Below, piece after piece: positions 1 to 5,816 of a DNA stretch of 5,816 nt. The notes beneath the pieces were generated by a model that was not told where the DNA came from, ran no database searches, and was given only the letters and a program-made list of their open reading frames with translations. Numbering within the stretch: the stretch's first letter is position 1; the number at the start of each line of letters is the position of its first letter. Position numbers and translations under genes: made by a program. This DNA is from Planctomycetota bacterium. Its GTDB lineage: Bacteria; Planctomycetota; J058; JARGOJ01. The DNA lies in the NCBI GenBank assembly GCA_029210225.1, contig JARGOJ010000610.1, positions 1 through 5,816 of the forward strand. The letters run 5' to 3'.

Positions 1-570
1 CTCAGCGATTATGAGTTCTCTTGGGGAATAACCATGGCCGATTTGAACCTGGATGGTCTTCAAGACATCTTAATCTCTCAAAACTATGTGGATCTCCCAT
101 TCCAAAAATTATTCAAGCTCCCGGGCCGTATGCTCCTCCAAAAGCCAGATCACACATTCGCCGCCGTCGAGAATGCGGCTGGTGTCGTCAACAGAAACTA
201 CGAAATAGCTCCTCTCCTCGCTGATTTCAATGGAGATGGTTATCTCGACCAAATCAGAGTCAATTTGGCAGGTCGCTCGAGGGCTTTCCTGTCAAAGGGA
301 GGACGCAATAAATTTCTCAAGGTCCAACTCCCAATTAATGCGAAGTGGCTTGGAGCGAAGGTGAGTCTCGTGCTCAAAAATGGAACAACTCTCGTCGATT
401 GGCATGTCTCGGGAGAAGGCCTCTGCTCGGATCAAGAACACGTCATCGTCTTCGGTTTAGGTGAGAGCCGTATTCCAAATAAAATAATTGTGAACGCCCC
501 CGGTGGTCTGAAAATCGAACAGGCGATCCACGAGGCTAACACGCTTGTAAAGGTAGGCTTTGATGACTGA
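1..570 (+). CDS. FG-GAP/VCBS repeat protein with C-terminal ASPIC/UnbV (CRTAC1-like) domain, 5'-truncated by window edge
   Basis: The frame is open from base 1, so the ATG at 34 is an internal methionine and the true start lies upstream; 189 residues are visible. Two calcium-binding-type DxNxDGxxD loops characteristic of FG-GAP/VCBS beta-propeller repeats are present: DLNLDGLQD at visible residues 14-22, preceded by the usual WG, and DFNGDGYLD at 75-83. Residues about 104-173 resemble an ASPIC/UnbV domain, with LGAKVSLVLKNG, then SGEGLCSDQEHVIVFGLG and a closing IIVNAPGGLKIE strand. Family members are mostly exported or surface proteins with an N-terminal propeller and this C-terminal cap; their biochemical role is poorly known, so no function is claimed. 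The signal peptide and earlier repeats would be outside the window. The stop codon lies inside the start of the next gene, indicating one transcript. Confidence 0.88.
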   Translation, partial: LSDYEFSWGITMADLNLDGLQDILISQNYVDLPFQKLFKLPGRMLLQKPDHTFAAVENAAGVVNRNYEIAPLLADFNGDGYLDQIRVNLAGRSRAFLSKGGRNKFLKVQLPINAKWLGAKVSLVLKNGTTLVDWHVSGEGLCSDQEHVIVFGLGESRIPNKIIVNAPGGLKIEQAIHEANTLVKVGFDD

Positions 571-1222
571 TCCGCTCACTGAGACGACTCGTCCATTCCT
601 CTTCTTAGGCCTTTTGGCCGCGATCATTGTCGGCTTGGGCGAGTATTTGCTCCATTTCTCACCGCACGGGCCCAGCGGAGAGATTGAAATGCTGCTGGAC
701 GTTCCCCTTGAGCGCGCACGCCTGGGCCACTTCCTCGCAATTTTCGGCGTCCCCCTGTATTTTGCGGGATACTATGGAATCTTTAGATTCTTCCGTAAAG
801 ACTCCTTTAAATGGGCTCTAAGCCTGTTTGTAATTGGAATCTTATCTTTCACTTATGGCGGTATCTGGATCAGCTCTCGGTATTTCGCGGCGGTTGTATT
901 GCAAAAAACCAGCCAGGGGCCGTTGTATGAGTTCTTTCTTTTAACCTATGAACAAAACTACCAGGTCCTTGTCTGGCTGCTTAGAAGTCTGGTCCTTCTG
1001 TTATCGGGGTGCTACGTAATCTGCATTTTACAATCCAATTCTCTCTCTAACTGGTGGGCACTCTTAAACCCAATATTCCTACTTATATTGTCAATATCGA
1101 GTTTGTTTGTTGCGAAACCGCTCGGTGTGCATATAGCCCCTATAGCCATGAACGTTGTGCACTTCATTCTGTTTTCTAAACTTCTGTTGCTCTACCCTCA
1201 GAGAGTGCCGCTTTCATCCTAA
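563..1222 (+). CDS. Six-helix integral membrane protein of unknown function (possibly DUF6796-like)
   Basis: The protein has 219 residues. The chosen start is the ATG at 563, which has an AGGTAGG-type ribosome-binding site about 5 bases upstream (551-557); an in-frame TTG at 560 is less likely. The start overlaps the end of the upstream gene by 8 bases, so translation is probably coupled. Hydrophobic segments fall at about residues 12-31, 55-76, 84-104, 133-156, 165-184 and 190-211, predicting six inner-membrane helices with short loops and almost no soluble part. Conserved-looking polar positions within the membrane include GLGEYLLHF (24-32) and FAGYYGIFR (67-75). The overall layout reminds me of uncharacterised bacterial membrane proteins of the DUF6796 type, but this is from memory and unverified. 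No catalytic or transport motif was recognised. No rho-independent terminator with a T-tract follows. Confidence 0.85.
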   Translation: MTDPLTETTRPFLFLGLLAAIIVGLGEYLLHFSPHGPSGEIEMLLDVPLERARLGHFLAIFGVPLYFAGYYGIFRFFRKDSFKWALSLFVIGILSFTYGGIWISSRYFAAVVLQKTSQGPLYEFFLLTYEQNYQVLVWLLRSLVLLLSGCYVICILQSNSLSNWWALLNPIFLLILSISSLFVAKPLGVHIAPIAMNVVHFILFSKLLLLYPQRVPLSS

Positions 1223-1356
1223 GTGTGTTTGATCCGGCGGCAGGTGAGTTGAGTTGAGATTGCAGCACTGCACACTACCTGAAAGTACAGCGTCCAGAAC
1301 CGCGAGGCATTCTGTGTACAAAATTGATTAACTCGAAAATTTGTTAGGGATTAACA
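1223..1356. other. Intergenic region with dyad TGCAGCACTGCA nested in a CAGGT/ACCTG pair
   Basis: This 134-base gap separates the membrane-protein gene from the beta-barrel gene. It contains a compact dyad, TGCAG-CA-CTGCA (1261-1272), lying between CAGGT (1241-1245) and its reverse complement ACCTG (1277-1281), plus a tandem GAGTTGAGTT just before the dyad. The outer pair could close a weak stem. There is no T-tract, so it is not a convincing terminator; an operator or mRNA structure is possible. No clear -35/-10 pair or sigma-54 site was found. AGGGA (1346-1350), six bases before the ATG at 1357, is the ribosome-binding site of the next gene. Confidence 0.3.
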
Positions 1357-1926
1357 ATGAGATTTCTGCTTTGGCCTCTAGTTTTAATTATCGGTGTCAC
1401 CTCAGCGGCTTTTGCCGAAACGGTAGACGACACACATAGAATGAGTCGTGAAGAGCGCGAGGCAAAGGAGTGCTTGATCGGAGTGAAGGGCCTAGCCATC
1501 TTTGGCCGAGTGGACCGAGATCGCGGCGAAGAAAATCGGCGAGAAGTAGCAATAGGAAGTGCATTGTTCATCGAGCGAGCCTTTATTCCCGGGATACTCG
1601 AGATCGAACTCAGTGTTGGCTGGGCTGAAGTAATAGATGCAGATAACGATAAGAGTGTGAAAATCTATCCGATGGATTTGACATTTAAGATGCCTTTCCA
1701 TGTAAATTCTCGAATCAATCCGTATTTAGGTTTAGGATTTGGATTGACCATCGAAGATTCAGAGGAGGGAACGGAGGAGGAGTTCGGCATCACCAGTGTT
1801 GTTGGAACATACATTTGGTGGGATGAACAAATTGGTCTGGATTTAGAACTCTCCTATGGTGCTTTCCCAGGGCGAGGTGTGAAGCACGAGTTTATCCTGG
1901 CGTTCGGTCCGGTCATTCATTTTTAG
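1357..1926 (+). CDS. Small outer-membrane beta-barrel protein (signal peptide, terminal Phe), function unknown
   Basis: The protein has 189 residues. The start is set by the ATG at 1357 with AGGGA six bases upstream, and it gives a textbook signal peptide: a basic MR start, a hydrophobic core (residues 4-16) and an AFA cleavage site after residue 20. The mature part (about 169 residues) alternates hydrophobic/aromatic strands with charged turns. Examples are the IEIELSV-type strand near 82-88, RINPYLGLGFGLTIE (118-132) and LDLELSYGAF. It ends in a beta strand with a C-terminal phenylalanine (FGPVIHF), the usual barrel-assembly signal for outer-membrane proteins. The size suits an 8-strand OmpA/OmpW-like barrel. 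Loops are markedly acidic, for example EDSEEGTEEEFG (132-143). There is one cysteine, near residue 39. No substrate or partner can be assigned, and the gap before it suggests its own transcription unit. Confidence 0.8.
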   Translation: MRFLLWPLVLIIGVTSAAFAETVDDTHRMSREEREAKECLIGVKGLAIFGRVDRDRGEENRREVAIGSALFIERAFIPGILEIELSVGWAEVIDADNDKSVKIYPMDLTFKMPFHVNSRINPYLGLGFGLTIEDSEEGTEEEFGITSVVGTYIWWDEQIGLDLELSYGAFPGRGVKHEFILAFGPVIHF

Positions 1927-2190
1927 ATCCAGGCTGCGTACTGCTGATGCAGCTGTAATTGGTCGTTGATAACAGAGGCCAGGGTCAGGAATTTGAACCG
2001 TGAGAGGTTTTGCTCGCCTTGCGGTGGAGATTTTTCGGCCCTTGCAAAGTCATCAATATAGGTTTCAGCCTGTATAGCGCATTTGGGAAAGCACGACAGG
2101 AACTTTGTTGAGGGCAGCATTCATGCCGATTGGTTTCATTAATAAATTTGTAACACGTACCTTGTTAAAGGCTTGATTGCCGCAGATTCG
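1927..2190. other. Convergent intergenic region with possible frameshifted coding relic on the − strand
   Basis: This 264-base stretch lies between the 3' ends of the beta-barrel gene (+) and the regulator gene (−). No strong bidirectional terminator is seen: the best hairpins are GCTGC/GCAGC (1933-1937/1949-1953) and CCTTgttaAAGG (2158-2169), both weak and without T-runs. On the − strand a 65-codon frame (2120 to 1923) has gene-like composition and ends FKFLTLASVINDQLQLHQQ..., but it starts directly after an in-frame stop (2121-2123) and lacks a ribosome-binding site. A second − frame upstream, in register with the regulator's frame, reads AALNKVPVVLSQMRYTG before a stop. The two could be one decayed gene joined by a frameshift near 2080. 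No homologue was recognised. Confidence 0.25.
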
Positions 2191-4065
2191 TTATCGCTCG
2201 ATGTGAATGCCAAGTTTCTTCAGTTTTGACCTTAGTGTACTTGGATTTATCTCCAACAACTCTGCGGCTCCTCCAATTCCACTAATTCTCCCTTGAGCCA
2301 GCTTCAACACTTTTTTTATATGCCTTCTTTCAATGTTTTGTAGGGAAAACGTTGGCGGATCCGATTCAGGAACTGTGCCAAAGCTCAGAGCCACTGCAAG
2401 ATTCAATTCTTCGTCCTGCGATAACAAAACCCCGCGCTCTAAAATATTCTGAAGTTCTCGAACATTGCCTGGCCATGAGTATGCCCTCATTCGAGCTAGA
2501 TCAGCGTCCGATAAACTCTTCGATCTTTGCCCCATTTGGGCCGATATCTGGCGCTCAAAATGCCGAATCAAGTGTGGCAAATCGTCCAAACGCTCCCTCA
2601 AAGGCGGAAGCTTGATAGGAATGACGTTCAATCGGTAGTACAAATCTTCCCGAAACATTCCGGCATTGACCATCGCCTCCAAATCCCTATTAGTCGCCGC
2701 CAACACCCGGACATTGGTCTTCAGACTGTGACTGCCTCCTACACGCTCAAATTCACCATCTTGAAGCACTCTCAACAACTTAGATTGGAGCGTGAGGGGC
2801 AACTCGCCGATCTCGTCGAGGAAAATCGTTCCCCCATCCGCCCTCTCAAAACGACCGCGCCGCATTTTAACGGCACCTGTAAAAGCCCCCTTTTCATGAC
2901 CAAAAAGCTCCGCTTCAATGAGTGATTCCGGCAACGACGCACAATTTACACACACCAACTCGTTCTTGTATCGATCACTCCTGAGATGAATAGACCTCGC
3001 CACCAATTCTTTGCCCGTTCCAGTTTCACCAAGGATGAGCACGCTTGAGTCCGTCCGAGATACCAATTCGATTAAACGTTTTATCTCTTTCATGGCTTCA
3101 GACTGCCCAATGAGATAAGTCCCCGATGCTTCTTTGATTTCTGCTTCCAGTGACTCCTTCTCCCGACAAAGTTGCTCAATGTGTTCCATTGCACCCAATC
3201 TCTCGGAAATGTCCCGAAGTATAATGGTGAGCAACGTCTGTTCAACGTCCTGCACACGAGAGAGAGTTGCTTCGACTGGAAATACTTCTCCATCTGCTCT
3301 CAAGGCTGATAATCCCTCAGGCAACCAGAAACAACCGATCCGTTCGAGTTCTTTGGCGGCCTTTGGCTCACAATCTCTCATTTCCTGGGCCAGCTTTTCA
3401 GTAAAGAACTGATAGACAGAAGTTCCTAGAACCTTCCCAGCGGCAATCCTGAAAATTCTCTCAGCGGCTTGGTTAAATATCTGAATCCGACCAATTTGAT
3501 CCACAACGACAATGGCGTCCATCGCCGATTCAAGAATCGAGGCCAGACGTCTTTCTATCCGTTGCCGAGCTTGATCGACCGTCAATCGATCTATCTCGGC
3601 AACAGCCCGCAACGCGAACGTCTGCAACAACGTCACAAAGCGTGGTTCATTACTACACTCCTTGACATCAATCACCCCCATGTAACCAAAGTGAACGCCG
3701 GTTTGCCCAATCAACGGAACGCCGCGAAAGCTCTCAGCCCCGACCTGTTCTAGGAATTTATCTTTGGGATAGTGCTCCCGAACTCCACGTGGATAGTGAA
3801 TATAATTCTTCTCGAGTAGAGATTCACTCGGTGTCGACTCCAAGTCATACTCGAAGTTCGTCTGCACATCCGTCCCATTCCAGTAGGCCAACATTTTTAA
3901 TCGTGTCGGGCTATCGGTGAACACAGAAACAAACGAATGACTGACCCCGAGAACTCGAGACATTTCTTTGACCAGAGAGCAGAAAAACTGTTCCCCGGTC
4001 TCTTTACTAGTCTGAGAAACAATACGGTAAATTGCATCCAGTTCGTCTGAATTTAGACCCGACAT
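2191..4065 (-). CDS. Sigma-54-dependent transcriptional activator (GAF-PAS-AAA+-Fis-type HTH), FhlA/NorR-like
   Basis: This is a bacterial enhancer-binding protein that uses ATP to remodel closed RpoN-RNA polymerase complexes. Numbering here is from the first ATG (4071, 626 residues). A GAF-like sensor spans about 10-160. A PAS domain spans about 176-290 (ILESAMDAIVVVD, then LRADGEVFPVEATLSRV), followed by a short coiled-coil linker (290-315). The AAA+ core covers 318-560 with Walker A GETGTGKE (348-355), an intact sigma-54 contact loop GAFTGA (395-400), Walker B GGTIFLDE (413-420), sensor I ATNRD (459-463), arginine-finger region FREDLYYRLN (473-482) and sensor II WPGNVREL (533-540). A Fis-like helix-turn-helix lies at 577-622 (GGAAELLEINPSTLRSKLKKLGI). 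There is no response-regulator receiver domain, so control is probably by ligand or redox sensing through GAF/PAS. Ribosome-binding-site spacing favours the second ATG at 4065 (624 residues). It is divergent from a flavoprotein gene that has a sigma-54 promoter, its most likely target. Confidence 0.95.
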   Translation of the reverse strand: MSGLNSDELDAIYRIVSQTSKETGEQFFCSLVKEMSRVLGVSHSFVSVFTDSPTRLKMLAYWNGTDVQTNFEYDLESTPSESLLEKNYIHYPRGVREHYPKDKFLEQVGAESFRGVPLIGQTGVHFGYMGVIDVKECSNEPRFVTLLQTFALRAVAEIDRLTVDQARQRIERRLASILESAMDAIVVVDQIGRIQIFNQAAERIFRIAAGKVLGTSVYQFFTEKLAQEMRDCEPKAAKELERIGCFWLPEGLSALRADGEVFPVEATLSRVQDVEQTLLTIILRDISERLGAMEHIEQLCREKESLEAEIKEASGTYLIGQSEAMKEIKRLIELVSRTDSSVLILGETGTGKELVARSIHLRSDRYKNELVCVNCASLPESLIEAELFGHEKGAFTGAVKMRRGRFERADGGTIFLDEIGELPLTLQSKLLRVLQDGEFERVGGSHSLKTNVRVLAATNRDLEAMVNAGMFREDLYYRLNVIPIKLPPLRERLDDLPHLIRHFERQISAQMGQRSKSLSDADLARMRAYSWPGNVRELQNILERGVLLSQDEELNLAVALSFGTVPESDPPTFSLQNIERRHIKKVLKLAQGRISGIGGAAELLEINPSTLRSKLKKLGIHIER

Positions 4066-4071
4066 TGACAT

Positions 4072-4077
4072 CTCCTT
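4072..4077 (-). promoter_or_regulatory. Ribosome-binding site AAGGAG deciding the regulator's start
   Basis: On the − strand AAGGAG abuts the first ATG (4071) with zero spacing but stands six bases before the second in-frame ATG (4063-4065), the ideal distance. Initiation at 4065 is therefore favoured, shortening the protein by two residues. Confidence 0.7.
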
Positions 4078-4096
4078 TAGACAAGACTGCGTTCAA

Positions 4097-4124
4097 ATAC
4101 TAACTGACCGTTGCTTGAATCCAA
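4097..4124 (-). promoter_or_regulatory. Possible sigma-70-type promoter of the regulator gene
   Basis: On the − strand TTGGAT (4119-4124) and TAGTAT (4097-4102) are separated by 16 bases, each matching four of six consensus positions. Transcription would begin near 4090, about 25 bases before the favoured ATG. A TTCAA/TTGAA inverted repeat (4092-4096/4115-4119) lies across it and could allow autoregulation. This is a weak, pattern-based call. Confidence 0.3.
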
Positions 4125-4178
4125 AAGATCACTACCGCAAAACAAGTACCGAATTGAGCGTTTTTCCGAGACCCTAAA

Positions 4179-4199
4179 TAAGACAACCACTTCGTCTTA
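4179..4199. repeat. Inverted repeat TAAGAC-N9-GTCTTA upstream of the sigma-54 promoter
   Basis: The half-sites at 4179-4184 and 4194-4199 are perfect reverse complements across a 9-base spacer, ending three bases before the -24 GG. Enhancer sites for sigma-54 activators usually lie 80-200 bases upstream of the start, so a centre near -39 is unusually close. It may be a repressor or architectural site, or a hairpin. AGACAA recurs at 4079-4084 and 4181-4186, near both ends of the divergent region, which might mark protein half-sites. Confidence 0.4.
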
Positions 4200-4201
4200 G
4201 T

Positions 4202-4217
4202 GGGCATGATTTTTGCT
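4202..4217 (+). promoter_or_regulatory. Sigma-54 (RpoN) promoter driving the flavoprotein gene
   Basis: The sequence GGGCATGATTTTTGCT matches the -24/-12 consensus TGGCAC-N5-TTGCW closely. The invariant GG (4203-4204) and GC (4215-4216) are separated by exactly 10 bases, GGCA is kept in the -24 box and TTGCT in the -12 box. Predicted transcription starts near 4228, leaving a leader of about 34 bases that contains GAGGA (4250-4254), seven bases before the ATG at 4262. Its position beside a sigma-54 activator gene is strong contextual support. Confidence 0.8.
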
Positions 4218-4261
4218 AATCGATAGCGTTCTCAAATGCCATCACAGTCGAGGAAAACCGA

Positions 4262-5803
4262 ATGACTCATACTGCGACACAGCCTGTTTCCATTTTGACC
4301 AGAATCAAGAGCATCTTTGTTGGGAAAGGGAGTCTCACAGACTTTGGGGAGCGATTCTTAATCTTGGATCGCGACTATCAAAGCTCTATCAAGGGCATGT
4401 ATGCTATTGGGGATGTCTCTGGAAGCCCAGACATAAAAGCGGCTCTCAATGCCGGCTATCGGGTAGGACAGCGTTTGGGGTCTCTTCCCAGACGAACAAC
4501 AGCGAAGATTGACTACGACGTCATCATCGTCGGTTCCGGTCCTGCAGGGCTCAACACCGCATCTGAGCTTGTCAAAGTGGGCAAGAAGGTCTTGGTTCTT
4601 GAACGCAAGAAGAGACTCCAGACCATTCGATCTTTTGCGGATTCCAAGCCACTCTTCCTTGCCTCGACAGGGGATCCGAAAGTCCTGGGTGATTTCCCCT
4701 TTGAAGATTGCAGTGCCAAGGAGTGCTTTGAGTCTTGGGAAAAAGTGCTCGAAAGCAAGCCCGACATTCAGATCAACGCCCTTGAAGACGTCTGCGAAAT
4801 ACGAGAGCGCGGAGCTTTCGAGGTCTTTACCAAAACGAAGTCGGGAGACGAAAAGACCTACCTTGCGGATCGCATTGTCGTCGCCTGCGGCAAACCTCGG
4901 AATCTCGCAAGGCTGGAGCTGGGTAACACCGGAGACGGGCGCATTCAATACCAAACACGGTACGAAGGCGGCGTAGAGGATCGAGATGTTCTGGTCGTCG
5001 GGCACGCCGGCTCTTATGAGGGGTTCGAAATGGCCCTGGACCTTTCCCCAAACAACAGAGTCACTTTGATATACGAGGAAGACGGCAAACCGGATATCGC
5101 CCAGAGTGTCCTCGACCGTGTTGAAAACGCAGTATCTGCTGGGCGAATTACGTTTTATAGAAACACAATGTTGAAATCGGTTGACAAAGGAACGATTGTC
5201 CTTGAACACCGCCAGCGTGATGCAGGACCCCTCGAACATTTCATGGACGACTCGTTGAAGAACGTTCTCAAGGCTGAGACCGGCCAGACGACAATTCCCA
5301 ATGACATTATTTTCACGGGTAAGATTGTTGATCGGGAGCTTCCATCCACAGACCTTCGTCAGTTCGGACTGAACACTGAGCGGCGTATGTCACCCATTCG
5401 CTGGACGATGCTCATGATCCTCTTCTCGTTCTTTGCGTTTGTGTATCTGGGCAAGTCCGGAAAAGCGAACTTCATTCCTGGAGTCGCAAAGCTCATAAGT
5501 GGAATGGAGGATTTGTTTGGTGGGCTCCGAATGTACCAGATTTGGACCATCGTCTACAGCTCAGCGGTCGTTACTTTCGGCTTCAAGGCAATTTACAAGT
5601 ATCGCACTCAGTACCGCGACAATAAGCAGGCAAACCATCAGACCAAGCGACTCCTTAGTTTAATGTTCTTTCAGGTCTTTTTTCTGGCGATCCTACCTGA
5701 GCTCATTCTTCATAACTGGCGAGCCTACGGTTTGGTCCTTGCCTGGCCCTTGAACCTGGATCCCAACTCGTATGGGGGTTTTTTAGGAACCAGCGACAGC
5801 TAG
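4262..5803 (+). CDS. FAD/NAD(P)-binding oxidoreductase, YpdA/thioredoxin-reductase-like, with displaced N-terminal FAD motif and C-terminal membrane segments
   Basis: The protein has 513 residues. The ATG at 4262 follows GAGGA by seven bases, and an in-frame stop at 4217-4219 limits any extension. The order is unusual. Residues 24-72 carry SLTDFGERFLILD and GMYAIGDVSGSPDIKAALNAGY, the segment that in thioredoxin-reductase-like flavoproteins closes the FAD site at the C-terminus. The FAD dinucleotide fold follows: DYDVIIVGSGPAG (84-96) with acidic E114 ending strand 2. Then comes a YpdA-like stretch with ACGKPRNL (208-215) and an NAD(P) fold with a degenerate motif, VVGHAGSYEGFE (245-256). The domain ends NDIIFTGKIVDRELPSTDL (347-365) with no second GD motif. 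Hydrophobic segments at about 381-397, 424-445 and 465-483 predict membrane anchoring. There is no CxxC pair and no cysteine after 380, so thioredoxin-type disulfide chemistry is unlikely. The natural electron acceptor is unknown. The C-terminus may be truncated or frameshifted. Confidence 0.85.
   Translation: MTHTATQPVSILTRIKSIFVGKGSLTDFGERFLILDRDYQSSIKGMYAIGDVSGSPDIKAALNAGYRVGQRLGSLPRRTTAKIDYDVIIVGSGPAGLNTASELVKVGKKVLVLERKKRLQTIRSFADSKPLFLASTGDPKVLGDFPFEDCSAKECFESWEKVLESKPDIQINALEDVCEIRERGAFEVFTKTKSGDEKTYLADRIVVACGKPRNLARLELGNTGDGRIQYQTRYEGGVEDRDVLVVGHAGSYEGFEMALDLSPNNRVTLIYEEDGKPDIAQSVLDRVENAVSAGRITFYRNTMLKSVDKGTIVLEHRQRDAGPLEHFMDDSLKNVLKAETGQTTIPNDIIFTGKIVDRELPSTDLRQFGLNTERRMSPIRWTMLMILFSFFAFVYLGKSGKANFIPGVAKLISGMEDLFGGLRMYQIWTIVYSSAVVTFGFKAIYKYRTQYRDNKQANHQTKRLLSLMFFQVFFLAILPELILHNWRAYGLVLAWPLNLDPNSYGGFLGTSDS
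5779..5785 (+). other. T_TTT_TTA slippery heptamer near the 3' end of the flavoprotein gene
   Basis: In the zero frame the codons are GGT-TTT-TTA, so TTTTTTA sits in the X_XXY_YYZ register of -1 frameshift sites; a G5 run precedes it. The zero frame stops at 5801-5803, six codons after the TTA. The -1 frame (AGG AAC CAG CGA...) stays open to the window edge. An 8-base palindrome AGCTAGCT (5798-5805) follows, but the window is too short to judge a stimulatory structure. This could be programmed slippage, a mutation or assembly error in a homopolymer, or coincidence. Confidence 0.35.
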
Positions 5804-5816
5804 CTAATTCACTTCA

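Noticed and set aside
34..36. ATG at 34 as the start of the FG-GAP/UnbV gene
   Set aside because: The frame is open to base 1 and the preceding residues (FSWGIT) fit the repeat pattern before DxNxDG, so the gene begins outside the window.
1223..1356. Sigma-54 promoter for the beta-barrel gene
   Set aside because: No GG-N10-GC pair with recognisable TGGC and TTGC boxes occurs in this gap.
1933..1953. GCTGC...GCAGC hairpin after the beta-barrel gene as a terminator
   Set aside because: The stem has only five pairs with an 11-base loop and is not followed by a T-run.
2527..2925. + strand frame of 132 codons inside the regulator gene
   Set aside because: It is antisense to the AAA+ core, whose Walker, GAFTGA and sensor motifs leave no doubt about the coding strand.
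4513..4976. Overlapping frames on both strands within the flavoprotein gene
   Set aside because: They are Ser/Arg-rich shadow translations without motifs or ribosome-binding sites, overlapping conserved FAD-domain codons.
4358..5239. Long − strand frame of 293 codons opposite the flavoprotein gene
   Set aside because: It is fully antisense to a protein with clear FAD and NAD(P) motifs, has no recognisable domain, and its composition fits a mirror frame of a codon-biased gene.

Overview
The window looks like chromosomal DNA of a Gram-negative bacterium. The evidence is a secreted beta-barrel protein with a C-terminal phenylalanine, a sigma-54 (RpoN) activator, and an FG-GAP/UnbV-type secreted repeat protein. 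The moderate base composition and this gene mix would suit a deltaproteobacterial or Bdellovibrionota-like lineage, but that is an impression and not a measurement. No RNA gene, CRISPR array, insertion sequence or phage gene was seen.

Left third (1-1926), + strand. The window opens inside the 3' end of an FG-GAP/VCBS protein with an ASPIC/UnbV C-terminal domain. Its stop overlaps by 8 bases the start of a six-helix membrane protein of unknown function, so the two are very probably co-transcribed. After a 134-base gap comes a separate small outer-membrane beta-barrel protein.

Middle (1927-4261). A 264-base convergent intergenic stretch holds only a doubtful coding relic. The − strand then carries a complete GAF-PAS-AAA+-HTH sigma-54 activator of the FhlA/NorR architecture with an intact GAFTGA loop. 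Its ribosome-binding site favours the second ATG. Between it and the divergent gene to its right is a 196-base regulatory region containing a near-consensus sigma-54 promoter (-24 GG at 4203-4204, -12 GC at 4215-4216), directly preceded by a 6-9-6 inverted repeat.

Right third (4262-5803), + strand. The gene driven by that sigma-54 promoter encodes an unusual flavoprotein. The FAD-closing segment that normally ends a thioredoxin-reductase/YpdA-like enzyme (GMYAIGD...IKAALNAGY) lies at the N-terminus, ahead of the GSGPAG dinucleotide fold. The normal C-terminal place is taken by transmembrane helices. The frame stops 13 bases before the window ends, just after a T_TTT_TTA slippery heptamer; the -1 frame stays open to the window edge.

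Taken together, 2191-5803 reads as a self-contained unit: a sensor-activator and a divergent sigma-54-dependent, membrane-anchored, apparently permuted flavoprotein oxidoreductase. The signal sensed and the electron partners cannot be read from the sequence.
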